From Trichoplax sp. H2 (taxonomy: Eukaryota > Placozoa > Uniplacotomia > Trichoplacea): a DNA stretch of 64,000 bases. The position numbers were made by a program, and so were the translations under genes. The notes under the pieces are model-generated. The model saw only the letters and a program-made list of their open reading frames with translations. It did not search any database and had not been told where the DNA came from. The number at the start of each line of letters is the position of its first letter. Position 1 is the stretch's first letter. Positions 14,701 through 29,700 of this stretch are shown here, piece after piece. The stretch spans positions 1-64,000 of the forward strand of contig NOWV01000155.1 of assembly GCA_003344405.1 (NCBI GenBank), given 5' to 3'.

Positions 14701-17700
14701 CTAGTATAAAGTAGAATTCTTCTCAAATGCTATATGCATCTACAAATTACTAGAATAGTTATAGAGATAGATAGAGAAGGTCTTCTCTATCTAACGATAG
14801 CTTTGCCATCAGAAGCGATTGTAGCAATAAATCATATGTCTTAAGTGAAGATGATGCGGGCAATTATGCGAAATTATAGCTAGTATAAAGTAGAATTCTT
14901 CTCAAATGCTATTTGCATCTACAAATTACTAGAATAGCTAAAACGAAATCTTAGCGAGATCGATTTTAAGATCTTATTGTAATTATCTACTTCTTATTTT
15001 AATCCTCTTGAAGCGGCCAACTCTAGAACATGCAAATCTAAATTTAAAATAGATTAATATAGCATCAAATGCTAACCGCCGATCAATTAACCTATATCGA
15101 TCATCATAATCTTATTGCTAAGCCTTGAGCAAGATTAGCGCTAAATGAGAATCTTTCATGTTAGCTAACTTTGTTAATTCTAATCCATATCACATTCCCG
15201 GAAATTTTCAGTAGTATCGGCAATTCATTTTATGCAACTGGTTCAACACTTTGATATACAAGAATAAACAAATAAATCTTTTTAGCATTATCAAAACTCT
15301 TTATTGCCATAAATTCATGACTTCTTATTCTTAATTAATACTTTGAAACTTGATTCTAAATTAACTAAGGAGTGAATTTTTAAATGATATTAAATTATTT
15401 TTACCATATTAGCATCTGCTTCTTAATATATCGCTAGCTATGTTGTTATTATGATTAATATTTTTCTTCAGGCGGCATATGCTTAAAATTACGTCAATAA
15501 TACACGTTTAAAATCTCTGAAATATCCACGAGTAATTTACTAGCCACTTCTTCTTACTTAAAACAAAATATGATACCTGCGAAAACCCTAATCAACCGTG
15601 GCTCGAGCCTCCTAAGGCATAAATTCCAAAAGAATAAGCAATGAAATAAGGATTTAGTATCCTAGCACAAATTTTGAATTCTTAAACAACGAGAAATACA
15701 GAAAATATGCTCTTCGAGTATGAATAATTTGACATATAAAAATGAGAATCTTAAAGTTCTTAATAATTTATATTAATATTTTATGATAGCTATTAACTAC
15801 ATTTACGAAGATCTATGAATGTATGGCAACGCTATATAGCTTGTATCAGACATTATAAAAATTACAATCAAGATGCCTATTCTTAAGATAATATTCTGGT
15901 AACTAGTAAATCAAGAATAGCAAAAAAATAACGGGCTCCGGTTAGGGTTAGGGCATGCAGAAATACTATGGGTCGATTTGCTGATTCAAAACTATAGCTG
16001 GAATAGGTTGGCGATTATTTTAAAGCTTAAATGCAAGCTATTCTTAATCTAAATTTTCAAGGAATTCTTAATCTAAATTTTCAAAGAAAAGAGAAATGAT
16101 GAGAATTAACAATCAAGAATAATGAGTACTATATTATTCTGAGCTCATTTTCTCTTCTGATTGAAAATGTTTTATCTTAGTTGACAACAATCTTTAACAT
16201 TTAGAATGCTAATTCTAGAAATAGATAGTATTACAGAAAAATAGTAATTAGAAGAGAGATAGACAGACATGTGAAAACCTGTGCTAATGACAAATAAGGA
16301 GAATATAGAAATTTTATTCTCTTCATAATCAAGAACTATAACAAAGACATTCCTTCGGCGCAACAATAATCTAAATTAAAGCGGCAATATGAAATAGCTT
16401 AAAGTAATTTAATTGATACCGCGGAATAAATAAGAATTGTATACTCGATACCATAGTACGATGATCTGTGTCTAGCATTTATTTTTTAGATCTCATGAAT
16501 TTTATAACAGTAGGCACATGCATAATACAATCATATGCTGACATATATAAACTGTTCATCAGTCTCCTGATGTGCTGATAGACAGGGCAGCAAAATATGC
16601 CGTATCTGAAATCTAGACATTTTAACTTAAATTAATCCTACTGATACCTCGTAATTACTGACATTAGAAGTATGATATTGGACATTATTTAGACCATTAG
16701 ACCATTATGAATGAATGTATGTATGGACAAGGCATATAGAAATTGTAAAATTAATTTATTGCTTCCTGAAATTAGGATTGTTAACTTATAACGGTAGCAT
16801 TATGATGCAAAACTATAAGCAATGATCAAGACTGCACGCTATAATATAATTTTTATTAAAGAGGGATCAAATATAGTAAATTAAATTAATTTATATTTAA
16901 AGGGTGGCCACTTTTTTATTTTTGACTAAAATATTGTATTATAAACTGATCAAACTTTTTTAAGATAAGACCAATAATTACTTTTAGTGATTTGTATAAT
17001 GTAAGTCTGCAGATACTAGTGTACAACTGATAAAATTTCTATACTGTCAAGCAAAGATCAAAATCAGAAACAACAATAACAACAATCATAACAACCCAAG
17101 AACAATGTATATTAACATTTAACGCTGACAGTAACGGTAGTCAATCATACTGATCGATTTTATTACAATAAATAAAATTATTGTACGGGGTGATAGTATT
17201 ATATTCAATCTTCTTTATGGCAATTGATTGGATTGCAATACTATAGAATTTGTCAACAGTATTTCTTGATCATACTATTCCCTGCTCAATAGTAAGCATT
17301 TTATTTAGTCCTAATTTTCTTCCTGTCGCGCCTAAATGTATACTTTTATGGTACACATTAGCCGGTAGTAACGATTAAAAAAAAAATTAGAATAGTTATT
17401 ACTGGAATAACATCCGATATTGTTAAGAACGAGACTCAAGGAAGAAATACATCTTGCTTATATAAGAAATGCTCGTAAATATTAATATATAACGAAGCTA
17501 CTGTTGTATTTAATGCTAATAAAGAAATTCCGCAGCAGATGAATCCCAATCGTATACGTACCCATTAATCGATAGGAGGTCCATTTTCAGCCAACGAGAA
17601 GCTAGAATTTATTGGTTCTACAGCTGAAACATCTGTAATAGAACATCTCGTTTTAAATTAATGTCATAAAAATCTTATGATAGCAGCAAATAGTTTACAA

Positions 17701-20700
17701 AAGTTAACAATTTTGATCTACGTTATGAACAGCGGCCTACTTTTTTCAATATATCTAAATAAAAAAATGCAATAGGAATTATATACATCGTGCAGTAATT
17801 AGAAATCAAGTGCTGGTAAGATGAAGATGAATCTGGAAGTTAAATATTGTTTATGTATACTGGCTTTGTATCAATGCTCTCTTTAGTCAATATATGGAAG
17901 CTCATTCAATCCGACAAATCGTTTATCCTGACAGTACCAGCCAATATGTGGCGTGCGATTTCAATCTGTTGTTATTAAACTAGCTAAAGCGGATGTGAAG
18001 AATGACAGATAAAAAATTGTTTGGAATATTTTGCTTGATAACATTAAAAATCCAATATGATCATCAACAAAACAAGAGTATAGTTACGGAACAATAAATA
18101 GAATGGTACAATTTAACTGAGAATTTCCATATAATAATAGATGACATTTTAATTAAATGAATAGTAAGCGACAATTAATAGGAAGCTTATTAATGATAAT
18201 TACTACCTACTAAAATTAACTTGTTGTATGATACTGAACAATTCATATCAACGCGAGCTGTTGATTTGTTAAGATTCCATAAACTATAGTTTAATCATTA
18301 CTACTTCCACCTCCTTTTACATTAAGTCAATGCAACACTCATTATAGTCAATCTATTGACTAGAAATGCTCCATTAATCCAATATAATCAATACCCATCT
18401 GCTGCTATATATGCGGCAAATCATTTCAAAGATGAATTATTGATTTGTCAATAAATGAAGAAAAAATATAATATAAAAATACACATCTTTCATAATGTAT
18501 TGTATTTATAAATATGATATACCGGGTTTCAGCTTCCTCTTTTTATAATTTAGTACTATAAACATGTCTTCAATTAAATCAATATCGATAGCTACCGCTC
18601 CAAATTAAAAGCACAGATTAGCCCATTTCGAATAGTATAAGTAAACAATTTATTTGTCATCTAATTCATACCGAGATAGATATATACCTTATTCCTATCA
18701 CCTCATTACCAATTCACTCTCCCACCTGCTACCATTAACATAGTAGATTTGGCTGTGATAAAATAGACTGATGCAAAGCTGTAAATCTCATCTTCTATCT
18801 TTAAAATAATATTCCTACTCCTTGTAACTATTCTACAGCAATTATACTCGAAACGCCAATACCAGAACAGCAAAATATAACATTCGTCAGGTCAATAACA
18901 ACTAAGATTACTTCTCTAAGTGGATACTTGGCCATTAAGCTTTGTTACTGTACGTCCAAAATCAAATTTTTACTTGACTATAATACATGGAAGCATTTTG
19001 GATACTTATAATCGCAATTGGGATATTCTAAATCTAAGCTAAAATTGATTAAATGTACGCCTCATACTTTCTTATAATTTGCTAAAATTTTTCTCTATGG
19101 TTGATTACTTTGGTAATTACTCAATCCGCTATCATATTTCTTTCTAAAAGCCTTTCACCGATTATCGACAGAATTATTTAACAGTTAGTACCATATTTAT
19201 CATTTATCTTCATTTGTCAAGCTTCTACTAATTTTGAAAAAGGTATTAACGAATTGAAAAATTATCCGGAAAAGTTAAAACACTGCCTTATAACAATACA
19301 GTTAAGGGTATCGACTCATACAAAAACATACTATATCTCTCATTTCCTTATTTCGGTTACTAATTTCAAGAGTTACGGTATTTATCGCCGGATAAATACT
19401 AATCTAGAGATCCATATCATCTTAATCTAGACACTAAGTCAAAATACGGGTGCTGTTCAAATAATTTTCTTTTACTCCATAAATTATTTCATTCAATCTT
19501 CATCTATCATACGCTAAAACAACTATTTCGACCACATCGGCCATTATCACCATTAGATTGCTAAGCGGCAGATTTAATCGAATTCAAAGATGAAGAACCA
19601 GGGTAGGAATTATTTAATCGCAGCTATATAAAATTGTTATTGTCCGTTATTAAACGTTAGATTAATAATTAAGAACGTTTAATATGTTTATCACTACATC
19701 CACAAAAGTGTATTTTAATAATTCTTCATCAAGGCTCCCCTTATCATCGCCATCATAATCTTTGTAATCATTTATTCATTTACAGGTTAAGTTTCAATCT
19801 ATAGGTGTATTTTAAACTAACCCCAATTAACGTAACAATAAACAAACTTAGGCCAATTCATGCTAAGTACACGAACAAACCTTATGTTTATCGGTAGTAT
19901 TTTTAATTAGATATCCTGCAAGTTAAACACGTCTGCCTCCTTATAACATCGGTAATAAATGAAATAAGAATGATCCTCTTGATTAATGTCTTACACATGA
20001 CAGATAGGCACAGTTAGTTATAAAGCTGTGAAATCAAGCAATCCCCGAAAAAATTTTTAAAATGACATATACTAGCAAATGCACCGATCCATCAAGGAAT
20101 ATTGCTGTATATTTGTATGATCATCCACATAAATGTTACAACTAATATCAGTAAAATATTCATTATACTAGAAATATTTAGTAATACCAAATAACAGGAA
20201 TTTTCTACTTTATGTTATAGTTCGAACTATGAAAGAGCTATGATGGCATATTACTTGCATATCAATAACTAATGTATTATTCCATCTACTATCTTTCTGA
20301 CAACTAATAATTCGCATAGTCTAACCTATTTAAATTACAGTATTATAGAGAATTTTTCGTATATATTTTAAATTAATTTTATATGTAGCATAAATTAAAA
20401 TATCTAACTTACGCCTCAAGCACGTAAAATCAGTCAATTTCTGTCTAGCAAATAGATTAAGAATATACGTAAGTTAGTAATTTCAGCGACGATGGAAAGC
20501 CTAGAATTCCTTCTAGTATTAGACATATGGTAGACATCTTTAATTATAATTCTAAATCCATCTTCATTCTCAAATACATATGAAAGAAATTTACATCATG
20601 TATTTTAACATACTCCAACGTCTAACCATTAGCGTTACTAATAAACAATTTCTTATCCTGTCAATAGTAGGTATACTGTAAGCGTAAATATTAAATAAGT

Positions 20701-23700
20701 TGCTTTCATAAAATTGCACTTTAAAAAATTCGCTTTACCCTTTAAATTAGTTACATTTTTGAACCTACAGTTAGACAATATGGTAGGTTTCTTATATCTT
20801 AAACAATCCCGTAACTGGTTTTTATCCTGCACTAAAACTACTCCACATGCCTGCCGTTAAAAATGAAATACGTACGTCCGATCATATTTCGGTACAGACA
20901 AAAAATTTTAATTCAGTTTAATAGACATGATATTTTCTATATTTATTATAGCCAATAATTATTTGGTAAACATACACGGAAGCCATATGGGGGAAAATGT
21001 AATAAATTTTCTTACATTAATAGAATATTGCATGTAAATAGTTATTTCTAAATTTCAGATACACGTATGATTGTGTATACTTTATACACTGAAGCTGGAC
21101 ACTCAGTAGATCGATTGTTCAAACTTATAGTTGTTATGAAAGGAAGTTATAATATTCACAAGAAATTAAGGATTCAATAAATATATATGATGTATGATAG
21201 CAAGTTCAATGTGGCGCTAATACCTTTAAAGAATCTTAGCCATTTAGTTCCCCATTCATCATTATAACTGCTCACAAACAGAAAAACCAATCACACTTCA
21301 ACATTAATTTTATAACAGTCATCGAGCCTTAGTGCCTACAAATTCTATCAATTTTGATCATAATTTTATTGATATAGAAAACATTTACTTCACTTCAATT
21401 AAGACGCTAAATATATGTGCTTAACCGATAGAGAACAATATTACACATGTGAGTATCAATAGTAAGCGATAAAATAACAAACAAAAATACCGAAAAGTCA
21501 TTCTCTCATACTATAAAAGAATTATCTTGATATTGTAAAAATATCAAACGCAACTACTTTTGAGTCTAAAGGTAATCATTTTTAATCAAAGGTGATAACA
21601 CGCAAGTTATTTAAATTACACACTTCGAGATTTTATTAGCATAGGACGGAATAGATTTTCCATCGCCTAATTTTTTATAGTATCCTAGAATGTTATTTAT
21701 TTTTTCAATTCATTACTTCAATATTATAATAATCTGCATAAGTAATAGTGATGGAAGCAATATTGTAAGAATATCCTGTTATTTTATTCCCATATGAAAG
21801 ATAATTGCTAATTCTTGTACTGAACAATACATTATTTGCATGGTATCTTTCAGTAATTATTAGTCAATGTAAAAACAGTTTATGTATGATGCTTAGTCTT
21901 ATTAGAATGCTAGCTTCGCACATTTAATTCATTAATCGATTTTTAAAATATAAAACATGTTACAGCTTTTTTAGGCGAACATTGGAGTTATTATATCATG
22001 TTCATATATCTTTTACCCTAGTTCTATAATGCCGGCATGTTTCCGTATTTGTTACTACAAATTAATGATTTTATTTTATCCTTAAATCAAAGTTTTAACA
22101 AATGATTCAATGATCGGTAAACATATTGATGAATGATGGCGATATAAGGGGTAAAATTTCAGCCGTGAAGAAAGTAAAAAATAACAATAATTGATTAATA
22201 ATTGCCCATTGATCTAAACTATAAACATGACAGAACCGAATTCTGTTTATCAAAAAAATAACAATTGATTTAGACAATTTTATTTTTCCAAATCTATTGT
22301 AATGATGTCCATTCGGTGGCTGATATTGCGCTTTTAAACAAGGCGGTTGCCAATGTTATAGCAATGCAACATGGAAAGATTCTATTTTACTTACGCCACC
22401 ATCATCATGGACGGTCTCATTGCCACAATATCCCACGGTACAGCATGGTGATGCATTCAATCGACATTGTCATGCAGCCACTATACCGGCAACAACATCA
22501 ATGTCATCGCCATCAACGTTGCTTCATACTATTTCTTCAACTCATGACAAAACAACGAATAATTATATCCATCGGGGTCAACTGTTTGACCCAACTATAC
22601 CTAATACTTCAGTAGACCCTTATAAAACCACCAGCAGTTACAATAATCATACAGCGGCAACTCCTCTTGTCTATTGCTTCTATTCTCCTACAACTGGTTA
22701 TCCTTATGAAACAGCAACATCAGTACCCAATGCAGCCACTGCTTTAACTTCTACCCTACCGAATGATTATAAACAATTTTCGGCTGAAGGTTAGTATTTT
22801 ATGTTGATTGACCTCAATAAGTACTCCACTTGTTCATGTCGCTGATAATAATTGTTATCATCATCTTTATTATTATGATCAGTAGCAGCATTATTATCAA
22901 CATTGGGTTTTATGATATAAAAACTTTCGAGATCTAAATACTATTTCTGACATAGCAGTCATCTGGGTACTTCTAAGACGAGTATTGTTTATCTTTATAG
23001 CTATTATTACAAACTTAGGTTAAAATCGAATTATTATAATATGAGTAAACATTACGATCACAATCCGATACATTCATCTACTCATATCAACATACTTATA
23101 GAACGAGATCGATACCCTATTATTCAAGTAAAATACACCCGCAACTGAAACATTCAGGTATCAATTGATTAACTTCTACACAGAAAATGCTATAAAGTTC
23201 TTAAAATTAAAGTAAATTATGGTCTTTATTTTCTCTATTCCAATTAAAAGACTAACACGGAGGTATATCACATCTAGCTTAATCTCCACTTGAGGACACA
23301 ACATTCTAGCTTTCACACACATTCGTACTTTATGTATAATTCAGTTAGAAAGAATTATTTTATCATTTTGTAGCGTATCCTTCCCAGACACTATTTCATA
23401 TTTGCAATATTTACCTATGCAGAAACTGGTAGATCATTATACGTAGACAAGCAGTTTTCTTAGATGACTAACAGGAAAATTTCTACACCGTTATCAGGTT
23501 CAGTACCTGTGTCGTAGAAACAGTTCCGTTTATTCCAAGCTGATTATACGAAAATTCTATTGCAACTACCGTAGTTAATAATCAATACAGATACACAGTT
23601 TTCTCCTTTCAAGCTATCCATAATGCATAAAATATAATCTTTGTAGCTTCACAATCGATATAATTTCCTCTCTTTTAGTCGAATCAGAGCATACTCATAA

Positions 23701-26700
23701 CTCTTCTACAATATGCATAAACTATCTTCCTCAATCACTACTTAATATTTGACTCTTAACGGGAGCATGTAGGAGACCAGTATAAATGATATAATTTATC
23801 TTTGGAGTGATAAGTTGCTAACAAGCAACGGTTGTTCAATTTTTGTGCTCATAAAATCTAAAACTATCGCTACATTTCATTTCATCCTACAGCGTAAAGA
23901 TTTCGATTTGATTACCATCTATTGACTCATTGTATAAGCTCTAAGAAAGATTATCAGTAATAATTCTCAAGTAATATAAGAAGAACTAATGGATGATTTT
24001 CAACTACGATAGTATTGAAAGTAGTGAATAAAGGTCTTAACTTTAATGTTGAGGAGAACAAGCTTTCAGGTCGTAATAGGAATTAAATATGGAAATTTAC
24101 AAAGTCTATACGTAAGATAGAACGTAGACTAATAAATAGAAATCACGCAAGAGAAGTGTATCTAGCCAAAGTCAATCATCACACTAAATGAAACAAAAAC
24201 TTTTATCTTTCCAAGAAAACTTTCCTTATTAAATTCTATGCTATACGTAAAACCTTACTTAGGAATCTTTCAGTTTCCTGAATAATAATCAACCAGTCAA
24301 CTAGAGTATCCATTTAACATCTACAATAAATAGGAGGGATGTACTTTTAGCGATACTGAAGGGATATTAAAAGTTCTTTCTTATTTACCGTTATGTTCCG
24401 GGTAGACCCTAAATAATATCATAGTAGCAAGCTGTAATGTCATATAAACTAGGCTATCCTAACAATTAATGCTATGAGAGTAATTAAAAGACTTCTTAAT
24501 TTCTAAATATTTATTAATAAATTATTAATACAGAACTTTAACTATTTCAACTCTCTCCTATGACTAAGTATCAACTACTAATCGCATATCCTATTTGATA
24601 TTCTGCAATGAGTAGAATGAAACAATTTTTAGCAGAAAGTCTGTACTTATTACTTATACGTGGTAGCTATCGAAAGTACACGAATGTAAATCTTTCACTG
24701 CCTCAAACAATAAATCTCTATGGTTAGGTGATATTATATACTTATTTGCCGCGATTTTGAAACGCTAGTAACCTCGCCAGTCAGTATCTAACTCGGTATG
24801 AGCTATCAATTAAATTACACTAACTTAAGTCAGCTATTAATCAATGGCAACGCTTAAACTTAACTTTTCAAATGCATCGAGTGATAGCCAATAGTGACGA
24901 CGAAAAGTCAAAGCACGCAGTTGCGAAGTAAATCTGCTTTCACTGAGCTTAGACTAGGCTTCTATCGAAAGTACTATATTATATGTAGAAGAATTATGCT
25001 TCTACTTCCGTTTTGGAATAGTTGCTTTAAAGCTATCTATTCAATCATCCAACTTTGATATTTCTATTGATGTGTTCTTTCTTAATTTGCAACAAAATAT
25101 ACCTTAGTAGCTAAATTTATCTTGATGAAGCGGTTAAAGTTCTGAGCTTGGAAACTGTCAGAGCAATTCTTGACCAATTTTTCCTTGCAAAACGGTACTT
25201 CAGCAATAAGCTAAATGCATCGTTCATTTTTCAAAATTATCAGTATGGCCATAAAATCATTTTTCATAGCTAACTTCGTCTTTATCGCCTACTGTATCAG
25301 CTAATTATAGCAGTTATGGTTAACAACTCATACACTACGATTATATATCATTAGATCTTTAAATCCAATAATAACAGCGGATTCATACTTTTATATATTC
25401 ACTTCAGTATTGTAAGTTTACTATGCTCAACTTATAGGTTTGCAATCCTTTATTTTGGTTCCTAGTTCTATATTAATCCTGTCAAGATAACTTTATGTCA
25501 TAAAAATAGAAATACAGGTTACCTCATATTCGTAATCAATTTTTTCAATATTTTCTACCGCTATCCAGTCCACTGACTGAATTATGCCTTTCGGTAGTCT
25601 AGCGCCATTAAGCGGATGCTAACGAAATTTTGGCGATCGCAATATCAAGGCTTCTAATGATCCTTTATTCTCTATTTGTATTAATCGCTTCCCATTACGA
25701 GCGACAGAAGTAATGATACAAAGTGACACTATAAATATCTTACAGCCAATTTAAACTCCGTCATCTATTTGATTTAATCTGATATTTGCCTTGCAGAGAA
25801 AAGATCAATTCGTTCTCTGATATCTTAGTTTATCATACATTGATATATTTGTTTTATATCTGGAGAAATAGATAAGACATAGACTTTATCTCCAGTAACT
25901 GTGAATGTTTAGTCATGATTTGTCTTCTTTCTTATACCTTTATTCACTCGTAGCCTTGCTCTATATGCTATACAAACATTCCTTTTAAGGTACTTAGCAG
26001 AAAACAACAACGACAAAAATGGTTATGAAGAGATTAAAAAGGGCAGAATCAATTCATCTGCATTACCGTTTCCAGGTCTCATCACTTATCGTTTAGATTA
26101 CTATAGCTATTCACTATATTAAACTTAAACCAAGGGCTTTTTATTACTGAATGGATATGTATAGTATAACTTGAGATTAGTTTTATCGATTACCACAAAT
26201 GTAAAGAAATTGTGTTCTACATATTATTTCAACGCTATAAGCGTTTTTTCGGGAAATGTCTTAAGTTTTCATAGTCTTGCTTGAAAGCAGTCTCTACACT
26301 AACTAGAATTTTACAAAGTGACAACGGTCCCAATCAATTTTCTTACTCTACAGAAAGTAAAATTGCTGTCATTCCGTATCATATGTTTGCACAGTACTAT
26401 CTAATTGATTCAAATTCGGTGGAACGACTAATACAAATTGCTTTAAAGGTGTAGCCAGACTATTTTAGCCTTGTAGATGGATGTTTGATGCCATAGTCTC
26501 TTAAAAAAGTCGCCATTCAATTAGAATTGAGCGTCAGATTCAATGCGAAGATTCCGCTAATAAATTGCTGAAATACTACCGTTATGCTACTTTTAAATGA
26601 TTCACTTTCTTTTCCTGCAATAGATTGCGTAATTATGCGTATACATATATTTGCGTTTAAATTTTACAAATAAATAATTCAATTGAGGTCATACTTTTAT

Positions 26701-29700
26701 GGGCCCACTGCAATGCGGAAGTGATAAGTCAGTTATTATTCAATATTAGAACATTTATCCTTATACTGCTTTTGTTCCATACTATCCACAATATTGGATA
26801 CTTGCTGAAAAATAGAATCCTGGTCAATTGAAATAGCTCTAGCAAATAAAATTAATCAATGATTTAATACCTACTATTCACCCAAAATCTGTATCAACTG
26901 GCTTTCTTATAATATTTCCACTACCTGTATCTGACTTGATAGTATTAAAGTAGCTATACTGAATCTTAGTTTCCTATGATAACTTTTAAATTACCGGTAT
27001 CTAGCTCTAAAGTCATATCAAATAGCCATATTGGCTGGATTCCCTAGGATTGCATTTAAATTATCAGTACCGAACTCAATGGTACTTAAATTTGACGATA
27101 TTGGCCGACGCTATTTATTCAATTAGCAGGCGTAACAGAAACGCAATGTTCTAATAGTTTGCTCTCATTATCGAATATTGATAATACACCATAAAATTTC
27201 AAATGTGGGCTAGACCATTCTTGCTTTTACTTCTTCTGATACAGCAAAATTGGAATATAAATCAGATAATCACCCAACAAGGAACAAGGTAATCATCGAA
27301 CGTACTTCCTGTTCCACCTACAGAACGACTAATGATATCCATAATGTAGAAAAAGCGACTGAACTGCTACAACATTAGCTTCCAGTTTTGTCTTTCCATT
27401 ACCGATGATCGGTTATCTTTGTGGTCATTTCCGAAGAAATAATTTATTCTTGTGCTAATAATACAACAAGGCTAAAAAATAATAATAACCGAAACTATAC
27501 TATTTTATCGCACAATTTATACTGATATCTTCACTTTATATTACACTATGGGTTAACTACTCCGACGCTAAACTCTAATAATTTAGCAGCACTCAAATCC
27601 GGAAGTATGTCTTTGACTAGTTGGAAAGGTACGATATAAATGAGCATTGTCAATGATATCGTTCAGTTAACATTGAACATTTTGAGCCAATGGATCAGAT
27701 TGCCAGTTCACTTTATTTATCGTGATCGAAATGAATATAAACCACTAATAATTACTTTCCTCAAGCATTCTTCCCTCAAGAAATTATCACAAAAACTCTT
27801 TCCCTTTATTGTTTTTTGTTGCCATATGCAGTGAAAAAAAATTCAATTTGCATCATTTCTGACAATTACTCTTTTACCGTAAAAGTCTGATAATTATAAT
27901 CGTAATTGATCACTTGGACTAGAAATATACGTAACTTTATTTACCTTTTGGCTTATTAAAGAATAATAAGTTTTCTGATGACAGGGTAAAAATTAAAGTT
28001 TTACTTAGCTCTACTTCCCGAATTAACCAACTACCGTTGTCATTCAATGGAGTTCCTATTACCACTGCAAATGCCTACTCTAACTATAAGCATTTTTTAA
28101 ATTTTCCAATTGTTTGATCCGATTCATTTACTATAAGTCTTAAAACACAATAGATTAATAAACAGGAAATAAAATTCTATGTTTACTTCACTAGGATTTA
28201 TCAATAGCTTATTCTTTTCTTTTGTCCCTGTGATTAAGAATACAAAGTTGTAGAGAAAATATACTTCCGCAATTGGATACTATTTAAAGTGCAGCCTACA
28301 GCGGGAAGTGTTCATATAGAATAATACGGTAGTTGAGATTACCTTTTCCATGAGCTATAATTCTACTCAAAAATTCAAATAGAACTGTATCGCAGTATAT
28401 TATAATCGTTTAAATTGCACTAAAAAATTACAACTTAAGACTGTCAATTAATTGACGAGAGTAGAATATCAATTTTATTAGCTTCCATTTATTATCCACT
28501 TCTCTCTATTGCTATTCAACACCATGGCAGTCCTTGAAACTTGTCCTTCAACGGTCTATAATACTAACTCTAACTTATTTTTTATGCCAACATGTCCTAA
28601 ACCAATCGTTTTAATGGGTATGTTAAGCTCAACAACTTTGACACTTTTGATTCAATATGGGATAATTCTAAACAGTGATTCAATCGGTTGAATGGATTGA
28701 TAGTCCAACATTGAGATATGATTTTATTTTAATACACAATACAAATAACTTCAAAGTTGAATTAGTTATTTCTCATTTGTTTAATCATTTCTCTTGATCT
28801 CTTAGGTAATCCATACTGGCAGGGATATCCGGATGGTCCTTCGCCATTGCTTCGAGGTAAATAGAAAATAATTACAAAATCGTGCTATCTACCGTGCTCG
28901 TCTTTCATCTTTAGTACCAACAAGATTAATTATAAATATGCCCACAATGTTATTTTTTGCAAATAACTTTCTAAACTTAGTATTGGGTGAGAATATATCG
29001 ATACTTGTCACTAAGGTACTTCATTTAAAAAGTGTTACTGGTTTATAGCACATTAGCAAATAAAGTAAAGAAGAACAAATGGTAAAATCGCATGTGACTG
29101 CAGTCCTCTAGTGCGATAGTCGTTGTTACATTGTCAGTAATCCTTCATTCTAATCGTTGATCTAAGTCAGAATTGATAAAATATGACCCAAAATATCAGA
29201 TTATCCATCATAGTACTACCATTGTCGCAGCAGGGCCCATCTCCATGATGGCCACTAGAAGTAACTACAACCAATGCTACAACAAAAGAAAGAAACCTAT
29301 CTATGGCTACAAATTTATAAATAGCAATGGCTTACTAATCCACTTTATTCCTGTTCTAATCCAAGCAAATATAACTACTCCATTTTCTTTGTGTTGTTAA
29401 TTTAGATTTTAATATCAGATCTAGCTTACCGTCCTTTGCATTGGACTTCTCATCATTTTTATTCAGTCTTTTTTATCTTATTTTTCTTTTACTTTCTAAT
29501 TCCCGCCGTTTTGATCATTACTATAGCTATTTCAGAACTAAAAAATTACTAATTATCCATGCATATTTTGCATTTAAAATCAGTACAATGAAACAATAGT
29601 TGCTATGCTTATGCGTTCTAACAGTAGACGTACAATATGTGAAGGACTATAACTTAGACTGATTTGAATTAGCAATTTTCAGCTAAGATCACCATTTGAT

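Larger units (their letters stand above)
8737..22342 (+). other. Long intron 1 of the ETS gene model
   Basis: About 13.6 kb between the putative first exon and exon 2. It contains a recent tandem duplication (14613-14937), a dispersed repeat copy (14105-14389), a 24-bp tandem repeat (16040-16087), one possible exon (10186-10371) and otherwise AT-rich sequence with no recognisable gene. It may hold further ETS exons, a nested gene or enhancers. Confidence 0.4.
22790..28805 (+). other. Intron 2 of the ETS gene
   Basis: About 6.0 kb. It holds a stem-loop at 23480-23520, a possible exon at 24830-24927 and a decayed tandem repeat with coding-like minus-strand frames at about 26890-27440. I recognise nothing else. 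Confidence 0.55.

Noticed and set aside
15942-15953. TTAGGGTTAGGG, the metazoan telomere unit twice
   Set aside because: Only two units in the middle of ordinary sequence; too short to call an interstitial telomere tract.
22316-22615. A 99-codon frame overlapping ETS exon 2
   Set aside because: It is shifted relative to the frame that joins the ETS exons in phase, and its His-rich composition is a by-product of the CAT/CAC-rich coding strand.
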